From: Ferruginibacter sp.
GTDB lineage: Bacteria; Bacteroidota; Bacteroidia; Chitinophagales; Chitinophagaceae
NCBI RefSeq assembly: GCF_028288465.1
Contig: NZ_JAQBNR010000068.1
Location: 95,962-159,961, forward strand
Direction of reading: 5' to 3'
Length of the DNA: 64,000 bases
Below the pieces are notes generated by a model. The model was given only the letters and a program-made list of their open reading frames with translations. It did no database searches and was not told the DNA's origin. This document shows positions 36,872 to 45,688 of the stretch, one piece after another. Numbering within the stretch: the stretch's first letter is position 1; each line of letters begins with the position of its first letter. Made by a program: the position numbers and the translations under genes.

Positions 36872-37771
36872 ATGAGCTTGTTAAGTAAAGTATTGGCGAA
36901 ATGCAGTGTTATGCAGTGGAGGATCGCAATTGCTCATGGTGACATCGCAACGATCATAAGGGAAAAAAAAATTGGTTTGCATTTTACCAGTCTGCCGAAT
37001 CATCGCGTAACACAATTTATGGCCGATCCCTTTATCTTCCTTACTCAGGAGGGATTAATTAAAGTTTTGTATGAAGAGTTTTCATTTAACAAAAAAGGCA
37101 TCATTATATTAAAAACAATTGATTCTGATTTCAAAATTCTGTCTCAGAAAACACTGCTCAAAAGTTCCGGTCATCTGTCTTATCCACTTGTTTTTACTGA
37201 AAACGGCACGACTTATGTTATACCGGAATCGCATGAAGATGGAGATGTGAATTTGTATGAATATGACTTGGCGAATGATATTTTGGTAAACAAACAATTA
37301 CTTATTCAACAGCCATTACTTGACGTCACGGTGCTCCGCTATAATCAGAAGTATTGGATTTTTGCTACAATGGGAGATGGAACGAATGACAATGCAGACT
37401 TACATATTTTTTATGCGGACAGCTTAAAAGGTCCCTATAAAGCGCATTTCAATAACCCTGTGAAATCTAATTTGAATGGATCCAGGCCGGCTGGCAACTT
37501 TATAGAAGTAGATGGAAATATTTATCGTCCATCTCAGAATTCTTCGGAATACTATGGCAAATCAATGACCATTCATCGCATATCCAGGCTTACAGAAAGG
37601 GATTTTGAAGAAGTTCATCATATGGATATTAACGGAAGTACTCATGCCTTATTCAAGACAGGTGCACATACTATAAATGCAAGGGATAATATTATCGCAG
37701 TAGATTATATCCAACCGATTTTCAGCCCCCTGACTAAAGCAATTATGTACCTTAAAAAAAATGTTCAATAG
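36872..37771 (+). CDS. Five-bladed beta-propeller protein, putative glycosyltransferase-like (GINT1-N type)
   Basis: Protein of 299 aa. Blocks typical of the arabinanase/levansucrase-like five-bladed propeller are visible: ADPFIFLTQEGLIKVLYEEF, HLSYPLVFTENGTTYVIPES, LDVTVLRYNQKYWIFATMGD and GSRPAGNFIEVDGNIYRPSQ. This order matches the domain at the N-terminus of plant glucosamine inositolphosphorylceramide transferase and bacterial fusions with formyltransferases. The conserved D and E of each blade could be an active site. Function in bacteria is not established. A paralogue lies at 41439. Confidence 0.7.
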   Translation: MSLLSKVLAKCSVMQWRIAIAHGDIATIIREKKIGLHFTSLPNHRVTQFMADPFIFLTQEGLIKVLYEEFSFNKKGIIILKTIDSDFKILSQKTLLKSSGHLSYPLVFTENGTTYVIPESHEDGDVNLYEYDLANDILVNKQLLIQQPLLDVTVLRYNQKYWIFATMGDGTNDNADLHIFYADSLKGPYKAHFNNPVKSNLNGSRPAGNFIEVDGNIYRPSQNSSEYYGKSMTIHRISRLTERDFEEVHHMDINGSTHALFKTGAHTINARDNIIAVDYIQPIFSPLTKAIMYLKKNVQ

Positions 37772-37885
37772 AAGTGTGTAGGCAGTTTTACTAAATTTAG
37801 ATTTCGCAAGACAAAGGCAAGGACTTACAAAATTTATAATGGATGAAAACGATGAATATTTTTTAACCAACAAGTAAGGAACTCA

Positions 37886-39277
37886 ATGAATAAACAATTT
37901 AAATACTATTTACGGATCTCGCTTATTGCCCTGGATATCATTGTTCTCAATTTTGTTTTTTTTATATCAAAAGTCATTGTAGGTAACAAAATAATTTCAG
38001 TCGATTTTAACTCTTATGTCCATATTTGGGGCATTTTTAATATTTTTTGGTTTATTCTTACTTTAGGTACAAGATCTTACTCAGATAGTATTATTATCAA
38101 TTTTGACTTTTTCATCAAACGCACGGTAAAAGTTTACATCATTTGGGTAATATCCGTCTTATTTTACCTGTTCTTTTTAAGAATGTTCGAAATTTCCCGG
38201 TATTTTATTTTCGTAATGCTTTCGGGATTTGCCTTCGGACTGATATTCAATCGTTTTTTATACCTTGGCATTCACTATCATTTTAAGTCGAAGGATTACC
38301 TGATAAACAAAGTGCTTATTATCGGGTACAACGAAACTGCGAAAAAACTGGAGGCTTTTTTTGAAGAAGAAGGGCTTACCTCCAAATTGTTGGGTTACAC
38401 AGAAGATCCTAAGAATGTGTACGAACTAACCCGTTATCCCATATTAACATCCATTAAAAATACTATTGCCATAGCGAAAGAGATGGAAGTTCAGGAAATT
38501 TTCTCCACCATTACTCCTGAACAAAATAATTTTTTATACAGTATGATTGAGGAGGCTGAAAAAGCCTGCATACGCTTTAAAGTAGTTCCAAATTTCTCCG
38601 TGTTTATTAATCAGCCCGTACACATCGACTATATCAGGGATATGCCGATTTTGTCAATGAGAAGCGAACCTTTGGATGATGTTGGTAACAGGATTAAAAA
38701 GCGAATTCTTGACCTGGCAGTCAGCATTTTTGCTGTTGTATTTATTTTATCCTGGCTGGTGCCGATTTTAGGATTACTTATTTATTTAGAGTCTAAGGGG
38801 CCTATCTTTTTTTCACAAATGAGAACGGGGAAAAATAATAAAACCTTTCATTGCCTTAAGTTCAGAAGTATGAAGATGAATAAGGATTCTGATTTAAAGC
38901 AGGCAACGAAAAATGATCAGCGCATTACCAGGGTTGGTCGATTTATCAGAAAAACCAGTCTGGATGAATTTCCTCAGTTTATTAATGTGCTTAAAGGCGA
39001 AATGAGCCTGGTCGGACCAAGGCCACATATGGTAAAGCATACCGATGATTATTCAAAAATTGTCGATCAGTTTATGATAAGACAGTTTTTAAAACCTGGC
39101 ATAACAGGTTGGGCCCAGATAAACGGTTACAGAGGCGAAATTACTGATCAGACGCAGCTAAAAATGAGGGTTAATAATGACCTGTGGTACCTGGAAAATT
39201 GGAATATATGGCTGGATATACGTATTATATTCCTTACGGTATATAAGGTGTTCAAAGGCGATGAAAAGGCATTTTGA
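37886..39277 (+). CDS. Undecaprenyl-phosphate sugar phosphotransferase (WbaP/WcaJ-like initiating enzyme)
   Basis: Protein of 463 aa. N-terminal membrane segments (about residues 10-125) and a Rossmann-like domain (NKVLIIGYNETAKKLEAF, about 141-158) precede a hydrophobic hairpin (about 278-300) and the catalytic domain: KFRSM at 325-329, SLDEFPQF at 358-365 with the Asp-Glu pair 360/361, GPRP at 377-380 and PGITGWAQINGYRGE at 404-418. This is the canonical polyprenyl-phosphate hexose-1-phosphate transferase that begins repeat-unit assembly. It is the only such enzyme in the window, so it probably serves at least the second locus. Confidence 0.95.
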   Translation: MNKQFKYYLRISLIALDIIVLNFVFFISKVIVGNKIISVDFNSYVHIWGIFNIFWFILTLGTRSYSDSIIINFDFFIKRTVKVYIIWVISVLFYLFFLRMFEISRYFIFVMLSGFAFGLIFNRFLYLGIHYHFKSKDYLINKVLIIGYNETAKKLEAFFEEEGLTSKLLGYTEDPKNVYELTRYPILTSIKNTIAIAKEMEVQEIFSTITPEQNNFLYSMIEEAEKACIRFKVVPNFSVFINQPVHIDYIRDMPILSMRSEPLDDVGNRIKKRILDLAVSIFAVVFILSWLVPILGLLIYLESKGPIFFSQMRTGKNNKTFHCLKFRSMKMNKDSDLKQATKNDQRITRVGRFIRKTSLDEFPQFINVLKGEMSLVGPRPHMVKHTDDYSKIVDQFMIRQFLKPGITGWAQINGYRGEITDQTQLKMRVNNDLWYLENWNIWLDIRIIFLTVYKVFKGDEKAF

Positions 39278-39846
39278 TTAGCCTGGAAACAGCTATAAAT
39301 GGCGATATAAGATAGTATTTAGGGAAGGCCGATATTGAAGGTTAGGACATAGGAAGAATTTGAATTATTCAGGAATTATGTGACTGAGGAGGGCGAAGCC
39401 ATATCCCGCCGTCACATTGGACTGTAACAACAAAGACGCAACTAGTAGGTCTGTCTGGCTTCATGGCCTGCTATTTTAATCTGCGATCAATTTTACGTGT
39501 TTACTTTTCAGCTGATGGTCAAAATCACGCACTACTGTATGAATATAAAATTATAATGCTAAAATATATTACACAGGGGCCTTACTTTTGACTCACTTTT
39601 AACTTACTTTTGATCTAATCTGGTAGATACAAGGCTGTTGTGGTATTTCTATAACACAATAAGTTGACTGCAAATACCTGCGTTAATCTTTCCCTGTTTA
39701 ATATTGGGGTTAGGTCAAAACGAAATAAACGATGGTTACGTACCATAATGGAAAACCAATTCTATTCCGTCTGCTATAAAGTGAAAAATTGCGCTAATGC
39801 AATCTTTTTCAACCCTAGTTACACATAATTGCAATTACTTTATAAC
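39278..39846. other. Gene-free spacer with possible promoter elements
   Basis: No gene is supported over about 550 bp between the phosphotransferase and the next GT4. Two exact TACTTTTG elements (39583-39590 and 39605-39612) match the -7 consensus TAnnTTTG, but spacing to a -33 element is poor. The break suggests the operon downstream has its own promoter or that genes were lost here. Confidence 0.5.
39583..39612 (+). promoter_or_regulatory. Twin TACTTTTG -7-like elements
   Basis: TACTTTTG occurs twice, 22 nt apart, about 240 nt before the ATG at 39847. Each fits TAnnTTTG. No TTTG is at the usual 19-21 nt spacing, so the promoter call is weak. Confidence 0.25.
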
Positions 39847-40986
39847 ATGAAAGTTTTAATTATTATCCCTGATTTTCCTGAGAATTTAGAAGATATTAAA
39901 GGAGGAGTGCAGTCAGCTTTGGCGAATTTATTGAAGGGTTTCGCAGGGCAGGAGGTGGATATCCGCGTCATTACTTTTGGAAGGCACGTTGCTACTGAGC
40001 ATACGATTAACTATTCCGGTAATATTGAAATAACATATTGTCCGGAAAGTAAAGGTCTCCATCTTTTTAATTATTTGTTCAGGAATTCTTTTATCATAAG
40101 AAAGCACATCCGCACCTTTCGCCCGGATTTAATTCACTTCGCTATGGGCGGAATTTGCCTGGCTACCAAGGTGTTTGGTTTGTACGGTAAGAAACAACTG
40201 GTTACTATCCATGGCATATCTTTTTTGGAGGCAAGACTCATAAAAAATTTAAGGGAAAGGTTAGCGATTTATGTAAATGAGGCTGCCGAAGTATTATTTA
40301 CGCCCAATAACATTATTCATATTTCTAATTATTCAAAAAATATAAAAGGTAAAATAAACAAAATTAACTATGTAATTATTCCCAATGCCATTAAGCCAGC
40401 CTATTTTGAAATAGGGCTTAAACAAAATTCTGAGAATAGACTTGTGTACGTCGGGGCAATCGACGAACGAAAAAATATAATATTGGTCTTAAAAACGATG
40501 CACAGGCTAATCCTCAAAGGCAAAATATTTACATTGGATGTTCTCGGGGACTTTTTGCACGATAACTACCGGACAATTGTCATGACGCTGGTAGACCAGC
40601 TTCAGTTAACACAATATGTCAGGTTTCATGGATGGGTATCTCAGTTAAAAGTCATGGAGGTACTTGCAGTAAGTGACGTTCTGGTGGTTTGTTCAAAACA
40701 AGAAACCCTGCCAATGGTGATTTTAGAAGCGATGGCCGCCGGGAAGGTAGTAGTAGCTTCGGCTATTGGAGGAATACCCGAGATGATTATTGACGAAGAA
40801 GACGGGTTTTTATATGACATAGAAGATGAGGAAAAATTTGAGCACATTTTAAGTAATTTGCATGATAACAATGAGCTGGTATTTACTATTTCAAAAAAAG
40901 CAAAAGAAAAAGCACTTAGCAATTATAATTGCGTAAACGTAGCAAAAAAAACAATTTCATTTTACAAGTCTTTAATTGAACAATAA
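39847..40986 (+). CDS. Family 4 glycosyltransferase (paralogue of 34803)
   Basis: Protein of 379 aa from ATG 39847. A TTG at 39829 would add six residues but the ATG aligns with the start of the paralogue at 34803 (KVLIIIPDFPENLEDIKGGV against KILLVIPGFPLNVGEIKGGV). The C-domain has LVYVGAIDERKNIILVLKTM and QETLPMVILEAMAAGKVVVA. It is followed, after about 450 bp without a gene, by a second beta-propeller gene, repeating the order at 34.8-37.8 kb. Probably a duplicated transferase with a changed acceptor. Confidence 0.9.
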   Translation: MKVLIIIPDFPENLEDIKGGVQSALANLLKGFAGQEVDIRVITFGRHVATEHTINYSGNIEITYCPESKGLHLFNYLFRNSFIIRKHIRTFRPDLIHFAMGGICLATKVFGLYGKKQLVTIHGISFLEARLIKNLRERLAIYVNEAAEVLFTPNNIIHISNYSKNIKGKINKINYVIIPNAIKPAYFEIGLKQNSENRLVYVGAIDERKNIILVLKTMHRLILKGKIFTLDVLGDFLHDNYRTIVMTLVDQLQLTQYVRFHGWVSQLKVMEVLAVSDVLVVCSKQETLPMVILEAMAAGKVVVASAIGGIPEMIIDEEDGFLYDIEDEEKFEHILSNLHDNNELVFTISKKAKEKALSNYNCVNVAKKTISFYKSLIEQ

Positions 40987-41438
40987 GCATGAAGCATCAG
41001 TATATAATGGTGAACAAAGCGAATCAAAAGGTGGGCAAGATGAGTGAATCAGGGTAATAGGAATAACAGAAAAGAATTGTTCTAAAACAAGATTTGCCAA
41101 ATAGCTTTGCCGGGTTCTATACATTTAGAGTGACAGAATAAAGTGATGTAAAGTGACAGAATAAAGCGATGGCCAAATACAAAATTAAACACGTCAGCGA
41201 TTTTTTAATTATACAGGGCAGCAGTAATTATGTGGTGAAGGGATGCACAGCAAAAGGCCCGGTAAGGAAACTAATCGTCGTTATTTTTTACAATATCTTA
41301 TTGGGCAGTTTGACAACACACTCCCCGCAGAAATTCAACTGAAATTTTGTTTGGTTACTTGCCTCGGCTCAATAACCTGGTTGTCGCGCTAATTATATCT
41401 CTCTATAACTGAGAGCCCCAAGCCTACACTATTAAAAA
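40987..41438. other. Gene-free spacer between the second GT4 and second beta-propeller genes
   Basis: The equivalent space in the first copy of this pair holds the FemAB-like gene. Here only a 57-codon frame at 41169-41342 is open and it resembles nothing known to me. A short direct repeat, AGTGACAGAATAAAG, lies in two copies near 41130-41165. It may be the scar of a lost gene. Confidence 0.4.
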
Positions 41439-42392
41439 ATGGTATTGCCTGTTAATAAAATGAATAAGAACCTGCTTAAGTTTTATGAAAAGTTTTGTAT
41501 AATGCAGTGGGGTATTGGCCTTGCGAAGGCGGACATAAAAAATATGATTCGCAATAAAGAATATAATTTTGAAATAACATGGCTGCCTAAAAATGGTAAA
41601 ACAACATCACTGGCCGACCCTTTTATATTTAAGACTCCAGATGGTAAGATAAACCTGCTTCATGAAAACTTCTCAATGGCTCAATACGGCAATTATGGAA
41701 AAATAGATCTTACTGTACTGGATCAGGATTTTAAACTACTGGAAAATAGAAGGTTAATGGATATTCACAGTCATCTTTCCTACCCTTTTATTTTTACCGA
41801 AAATGGGAAGACCTATATCATACCAGAGTCATACAGTAATAATAAAGTTTCCGCCTATGAATTTGATTTTAACACCAACACACTTGTCAATGGAAAAGTA
41901 TTGATTGACAACCTGCCTGTTATAGATTCGACTATCTTGAAATTTAATGACAAATATTGGATGTTTTGCACTTTGGGTGGCACTAACAACGACCATAGTA
42001 AGTTATATATTTATCATGCCGATTCCCTTTTTGGTAACTATACTCCGCACAAAAAAAACCCGGTAAAAGAGGGACTGGATGGTAGCCGGCCTGCAGGTAG
42101 TTTTATTATAGTAGATGGCGAAATATATCGCCCGGCTCAGAACTGCGCTAAAATTTATGGTAGATCCATCACTATTTTTAAAGTGTTAACTTTAACAGAG
42201 AACGAATTTGAAGAAGAACCATATCTTGGGTTGGAACCTGAAAAAAATTCTTATTACGATATAGGTATTCACACAATTAATTCGATTGACGACGTAGTTG
42301 TTATCGATGGCATTCGATTTGTTTTTATGCCGTTCACAAAAATCTATTTCTCTATTATAAAATTATTAAAAAAAATTAGCGGACACCGTTAG
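41439..42392 (+). CDS. Five-bladed beta-propeller protein, putative glycosyltransferase-like (paralogue of 36872)
   Basis: Protein of 317 aa. The same block order as at 36872: SLADPFIFKTPDGKINLLHE, HLSYPFIFTENGKTYIIPES, IDSTILKFNDKYWMFCTLGG and GSRPAGSFIIVDGEIYRPAQ. An alternative start at ATG 41460 (MNKNLLKF) aligns better with the paralogue, so the first seven residues may be untranslated. Conservation of every blade motif means both copies are probably active. Function is unknown; a glycan transferase or glycan-binding role is inferred from the family of plant inositolphosphorylceramide transferases. Confidence 0.7.
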   Translation: MVLPVNKMNKNLLKFYEKFCIMQWGIGLAKADIKNMIRNKEYNFEITWLPKNGKTTSLADPFIFKTPDGKINLLHENFSMAQYGNYGKIDLTVLDQDFKLLENRRLMDIHSHLSYPFIFTENGKTYIIPESYSNNKVSAYEFDFNTNTLVNGKVLIDNLPVIDSTILKFNDKYWMFCTLGGTNNDHSKLYIYHADSLFGNYTPHKKNPVKEGLDGSRPAGSFIIVDGEIYRPAQNCAKIYGRSITIFKVLTLTENEFEEEPYLGLEPEKNSYYDIGIHTINSIDDVVVIDGIRFVFMPFTKIYFSIIKLLKKISGHR

Positions 42393-42458
42393 TTGTTAAC
42401 CCCATCCGTAGATGTCAGTGCGTTCTGGCTGTATATTACCTCCTAATTAGAGTCATCC

Positions 42459-43724
42459 ATGCTTCTTCAATACTTTCGAAATTTTTTTGCGAATGATGAT
42501 AGTATTGGGCTGAAAAAGCCCATCAGCTATTTCGTTATCTGTTTAACATCACTGAGTATATTCAGTTTACTGTTCAATAACTTTCATTTGATCGGGGGTG
42601 GGCTTTGGACGGCTTTGACCATGGGAGCTACCGCTATAGGAATTTACTTTTTAACAAAAGTGATTAATGATTTTACCTTTGAAAGTGGTTACTTTAAACT
42701 TGTTTTCACCTTATTAGTTATCTATTTATTAATACTCATTGCAAGAGGTTTCAGCTTTAGCTATACCATCCTTAAGCAATTGGTTTTGGAAGATTTTTTG
42801 TTGTGGCCCTTCATTATTCCCATCTTTGTTTTCTTTGATAAGCGTTTAAGTTCGTTCGTGTATTTATTGAATGCAATTTATTTTTTGGGCATTGCGTTTC
42901 TTGTAATTTCCGCGGCCAACCCATCACTGATCACTACCCGTAATACAGCAGAACCATTCATTCATACATTTGATTTTTCCTGTGGTTTGTTATTAATGAA
43001 TGCAAGATATATTTCAGGTAGAAAAAGGATAGTTGCATTTCTTGCTCTGGTCGTAGGATTTTTATCCCTCACATATCTGGCCAGGCGGAACGGCGTTATT
43101 TCCTATGGCGCTTTGTTGATTTTTGGATTGCTGATCAATGTTACAAGTTTGAAAGGCAGTCAGGTTTTTAAATTAATTCCATTGTTTTGCGGCATTTTTA
43201 TAGTCATTGCGATAGGTATCGACTATTTGCCGGAGTCTTTAACTTCCCGGCTTGCTGAAAGAGCAACTGAAGACTCAAGGTCAGTTGTGTTCACTGATCT
43301 ATTTAAAGATATGGAGGATCATATGGTTTTTGGAAAAGGAATGCGCGGGGAATATTATAGTCCGACCGGTGGTGAAATCGAAGATGAAGGGGTGGTGTTT
43401 ATTTCCCAGGACTATCGCAATGGAATTGAAAATGGTTATCTGCAATTATTTTTAAACGGCGGAATAGTGTACGATGTATTATTCATACTGGTGACACTTC
43501 CGGCAGCCATCATTGGTTTTTTTACTTCTAAAAATCAGTTGGTCAAGTCCTTTGCAATTATCATTTTTCTTTGGTTGGTAGACATGGCGATTTATGGCCT
43601 CCCGCGTCTGTTGTTTGAATATATTTTGGTTTGGATCGGTGTAGGCGTATGTTATAAAAAAAGTCTGCGGCAACTTACCAATGCCGAGGTTGCCGAAGCA
43701 TTTACGAAAATTGAATCAGAATGA
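42459..43724 (+). CDS. O-antigen polymerase/ligase-like membrane protein
   Basis: Protein of 421 aa with about eleven hydrophobic segments and one large periplasmic loop (about residues 260-330) between YLPESLTSRLAERATEDSRS and ENGYLQLFLNGGIVYDVLFI. The loop and the E-N-G-Y-x-x-x-x-L-N-G-G block are characteristic of Wzy/WaaL-type enzymes. It ends in an ATGA overlap with the next GT4 gene. It is the likely repeat-unit polymerase of the second locus, as distinct from the protein at 17134. Whether it acts as polymerase or ligase cannot be settled from sequence. Confidence 0.8.
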   Translation: MLLQYFRNFFANDDSIGLKKPISYFVICLTSLSIFSLLFNNFHLIGGGLWTALTMGATAIGIYFLTKVINDFTFESGYFKLVFTLLVIYLLILIARGFSFSYTILKQLVLEDFLLWPFIIPIFVFFDKRLSSFVYLLNAIYFLGIAFLVISAANPSLITTRNTAEPFIHTFDFSCGLLLMNARYISGRKRIVAFLALVVGFLSLTYLARRNGVISYGALLIFGLLINVTSLKGSQVFKLIPLFCGIFIVIAIGIDYLPESLTSRLAERATEDSRSVVFTDLFKDMEDHMVFGKGMRGEYYSPTGGEIEDEGVVFISQDYRNGIENGYLQLFLNGGIVYDVLFILVTLPAAIIGFFTSKNQLVKSFAIIIFLWLVDMAIYGLPRLLFEYILVWIGVGVCYKKSLRQLTNAEVAEAFTKIESE

Positions 43725-44974
43725 GAGTACTTTGGTTTACAAATACCCCGGCTAATGCATCTAAAACTTTTGGATATACCGGAGCAGGAGGAGGGTGGAT
43801 ATCGGCATTGGAACTATTGGTATGCAAGGAGCAAACCTATCAGCTAGCCATATGTTTTTTTTACGGAGGCAGTGATTTTAAGACACTGGTTCAGGATGGT
43901 GTAACCTATTATGCTATGCCGCTTAAAAAGCAAAATGGTATTCAGCGAATTTTAAGCAGGCAGCTATCTAAACTTGCAGATGAGGAAAGCCAATACCTGG
44001 ACGAAGTGATACAGCGTTTCAAGCCTGAGGTTATTCACGTGTTTGGCACAGAATCGGGTTATGGAAAAATATTGAATGGTAAATTCGAGAAGGTGGTTTT
44101 TCATATGCAGGGACTTTTAAAGCCCTATACTGAAGTATACTTCCCCAGGGGGTTCAACCGGCAAAGTATTTTAAAGTACAGTAGCTTAAACACCCTTATA
44201 AAAGGATTTAGCTTTTTTCACGGCTACAGAGATCTTAAAAATCGTGCAAAAAGGGAAATGGAAACTGTAAAGCAGTGGCAGTATTTTTCGGGACGAACTC
44301 ACTGGGACAAAAATTATATAAAATTATTAAATCCGCAGTCAACTTATTTTCATTGCGAAGAACTGCTGAGACCGGAATTTTTTGCAAGACGATGGGCAGC
44401 ACCAACGGGTTTAGACTTGAAGCAACGTGTCGTTATTGGTACAACAATCAACCCGAGTATATACAAAGGACTTGATCTGATCTACAAGGTTATTCCGTTG
44501 TTAAGCGATTATACGATTTGCTGGAAGGTGTTTGGCATTGAAGAAAATAACCCTTTAAACAAGGTAGTTAAAGGAATTGTTAATAGAGGACGCAAAAACG
44601 AATCTATAAACTTTTGTGGCCCACTTGGCGCCAACGAGTTAATTGACGCTTTGAATACCTGTCATTTTTTTGTGCATCCTTCCTATATCGACAACAGTCC
44701 GAACAGCGTATGTGAGGCCCAGTTACTAGGGATGCCCGTACTGTCTTCTGCTGTCGGAGGCATATCCACACTGGTTACCAACAATGTGGATGGCTTTCTG
44801 TTTAACCCTTATGACCGGTATGATTTGGCGGGCTTACTTTGCAGTTTAATCAACAATTATGCTGTTGCTCTGGACGCAGCAAATAAGGCAAGAGAAACCG
44901 CATTAAAACGGCATTCCCCGGATGAAATATTGAAAACAGTAAATCATATCTATAACTCTATTTGCAATGCGTGA
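43721..44974 (+). CDS. Family 4 glycosyltransferase
   Basis: Protein of 417 aa. It starts RVLWFTNTPANASK with a Gly-rich loop GYTGAGGGWISALE that binds the donor phosphate. Further on are PEVIHVFGTESGYGK, VVIGTTINPSIYKGLDLIYK in the C-domain and IDNSPNSVCEAQLLGMPVLS, the EX7E-type site. It overlaps the polymerase gene (ATGA) and runs 8 nt into the next acyltransferase gene. The long N-domain with a GYRDLKNRAKRE helix is usual for enzymes acting on undecaprenyl-linked oligosaccharides. Confidence 0.88.
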   Translation: MRVLWFTNTPANASKTFGYTGAGGGWISALELLVCKEQTYQLAICFFYGGSDFKTLVQDGVTYYAMPLKKQNGIQRILSRQLSKLADEESQYLDEVIQRFKPEVIHVFGTESGYGKILNGKFEKVVFHMQGLLKPYTEVYFPRGFNRQSILKYSSLNTLIKGFSFFHGYRDLKNRAKREMETVKQWQYFSGRTHWDKNYIKLLNPQSTYFHCEELLRPEFFARRWAAPTGLDLKQRVVIGTTINPSIYKGLDLIYKVIPLLSDYTICWKVFGIEENNPLNKVVKGIVNRGRKNESINFCGPLGANELIDALNTCHFFVHPSYIDNSPNSVCEAQLLGMPVLSSAVGGISTLVTNNVDGFLFNPYDRYDLAGLLCSLINNYAVALDAANKARETALKRHSPDEILKTVNHIYNSICNA

Positions 44975-45575
44975 TTTCAATGGCAAAATAAATTTCAGGA
45001 TAGGAATTTTCAGGCTTGCTGTAAATTGTTTTTTTTCTTCCTTATTAATGTCAGTCAAATTAAAAATAAAAAAGGTTGGCGTAGGAAATAATGTAAAGTT
45101 TTATGGGTTGGCTATTTTTAGCCGTACTGCCGATTCATTTATTTCTGTGGATGATAATACCTGTTTCCGCTCATCACCTCATTCCAATTTGATCGGAATT
45201 AAGGCTTCCTGCATTGTAGCAACACACGGTCCGGGGGCTGCTATTATTATAGGTCAAAATTGTGGATTCAGTGGTACAGTAATTGGCGCCTTAAAAAAAA
45301 TTAGTATTGGTAACGATGTGTTATGCGGAGCAAATACACTTATAACAGATTTCGACTGGCATGGAATTGCTCCGGACAAAAGGCTAAATAGTCTTGGGGA
45401 ATCAAAGGAAGTAATTATTGGTAACAATGTTTTTATTGGTTACGGAAGCACTATCTTAAAAGGGGTTACCATCGGTGAAAATTCTGTGATCGGCGCCAAT
45501 AGCGTGGTAACAAAAAGTATTCCTGCAAATGTAATTGCAGGTGGTAATCCATGCAGGGTAGTAAGACCTCTTTAA
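44967..45575 (+). CDS. Hexapeptide-repeat O-acyltransferase (left-handed beta-helix)
   Basis: Protein of 202 aa, with a start that overlaps the previous gene by 8 nt. After an N-terminal hydrophobic stretch (about residues 10-30) come hexapeptide turns: IIIGQNCGFSGTVI, ISIGNDVLCGANTLI, VIIGNNVFIGYGSTILKGVT and IGENSVIGANSVV. The late AGGNPCRVVRPL is the usual C-terminal element of WcaF/NodL-type O-acetyltransferases. The catalytic loop reads TDFDWHGIAP, with the expected histidine. It probably acetylates a sugar handled by the adjacent GT4. Confidence 0.85.
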   Translation: MRDFNGKINFRIGIFRLAVNCFFSSLLMSVKLKIKKVGVGNNVKFYGLAIFSRTADSFISVDDNTCFRSSPHSNLIGIKASCIVATHGPGAAIIIGQNCGFSGTVIGALKKISIGNDVLCGANTLITDFDWHGIAPDKRLNSLGESKEVIIGNNVFIGYGSTILKGVTIGENSVIGANSVVTKSIPANVIAGGNPCRVVRPL

Positions 45576-45688
45576 CTGGCTTATTTAGCAATCCAGCCAA
45601 CAACAAAACCATATTTCCAGGTAAAATCCTGCTACTGTAAGGTACCCGGTTAACTTTTTAAGTAAGTAAAAATCTCCAGCTAAAGCGC

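Noticed and set aside
41169..41342. 57-codon frame (MAKYKIKHVSDF) in the spacer before the second propeller gene
   Set aside because: Short, with no recognised relative and an unconvincing start; may be chance or a remnant.
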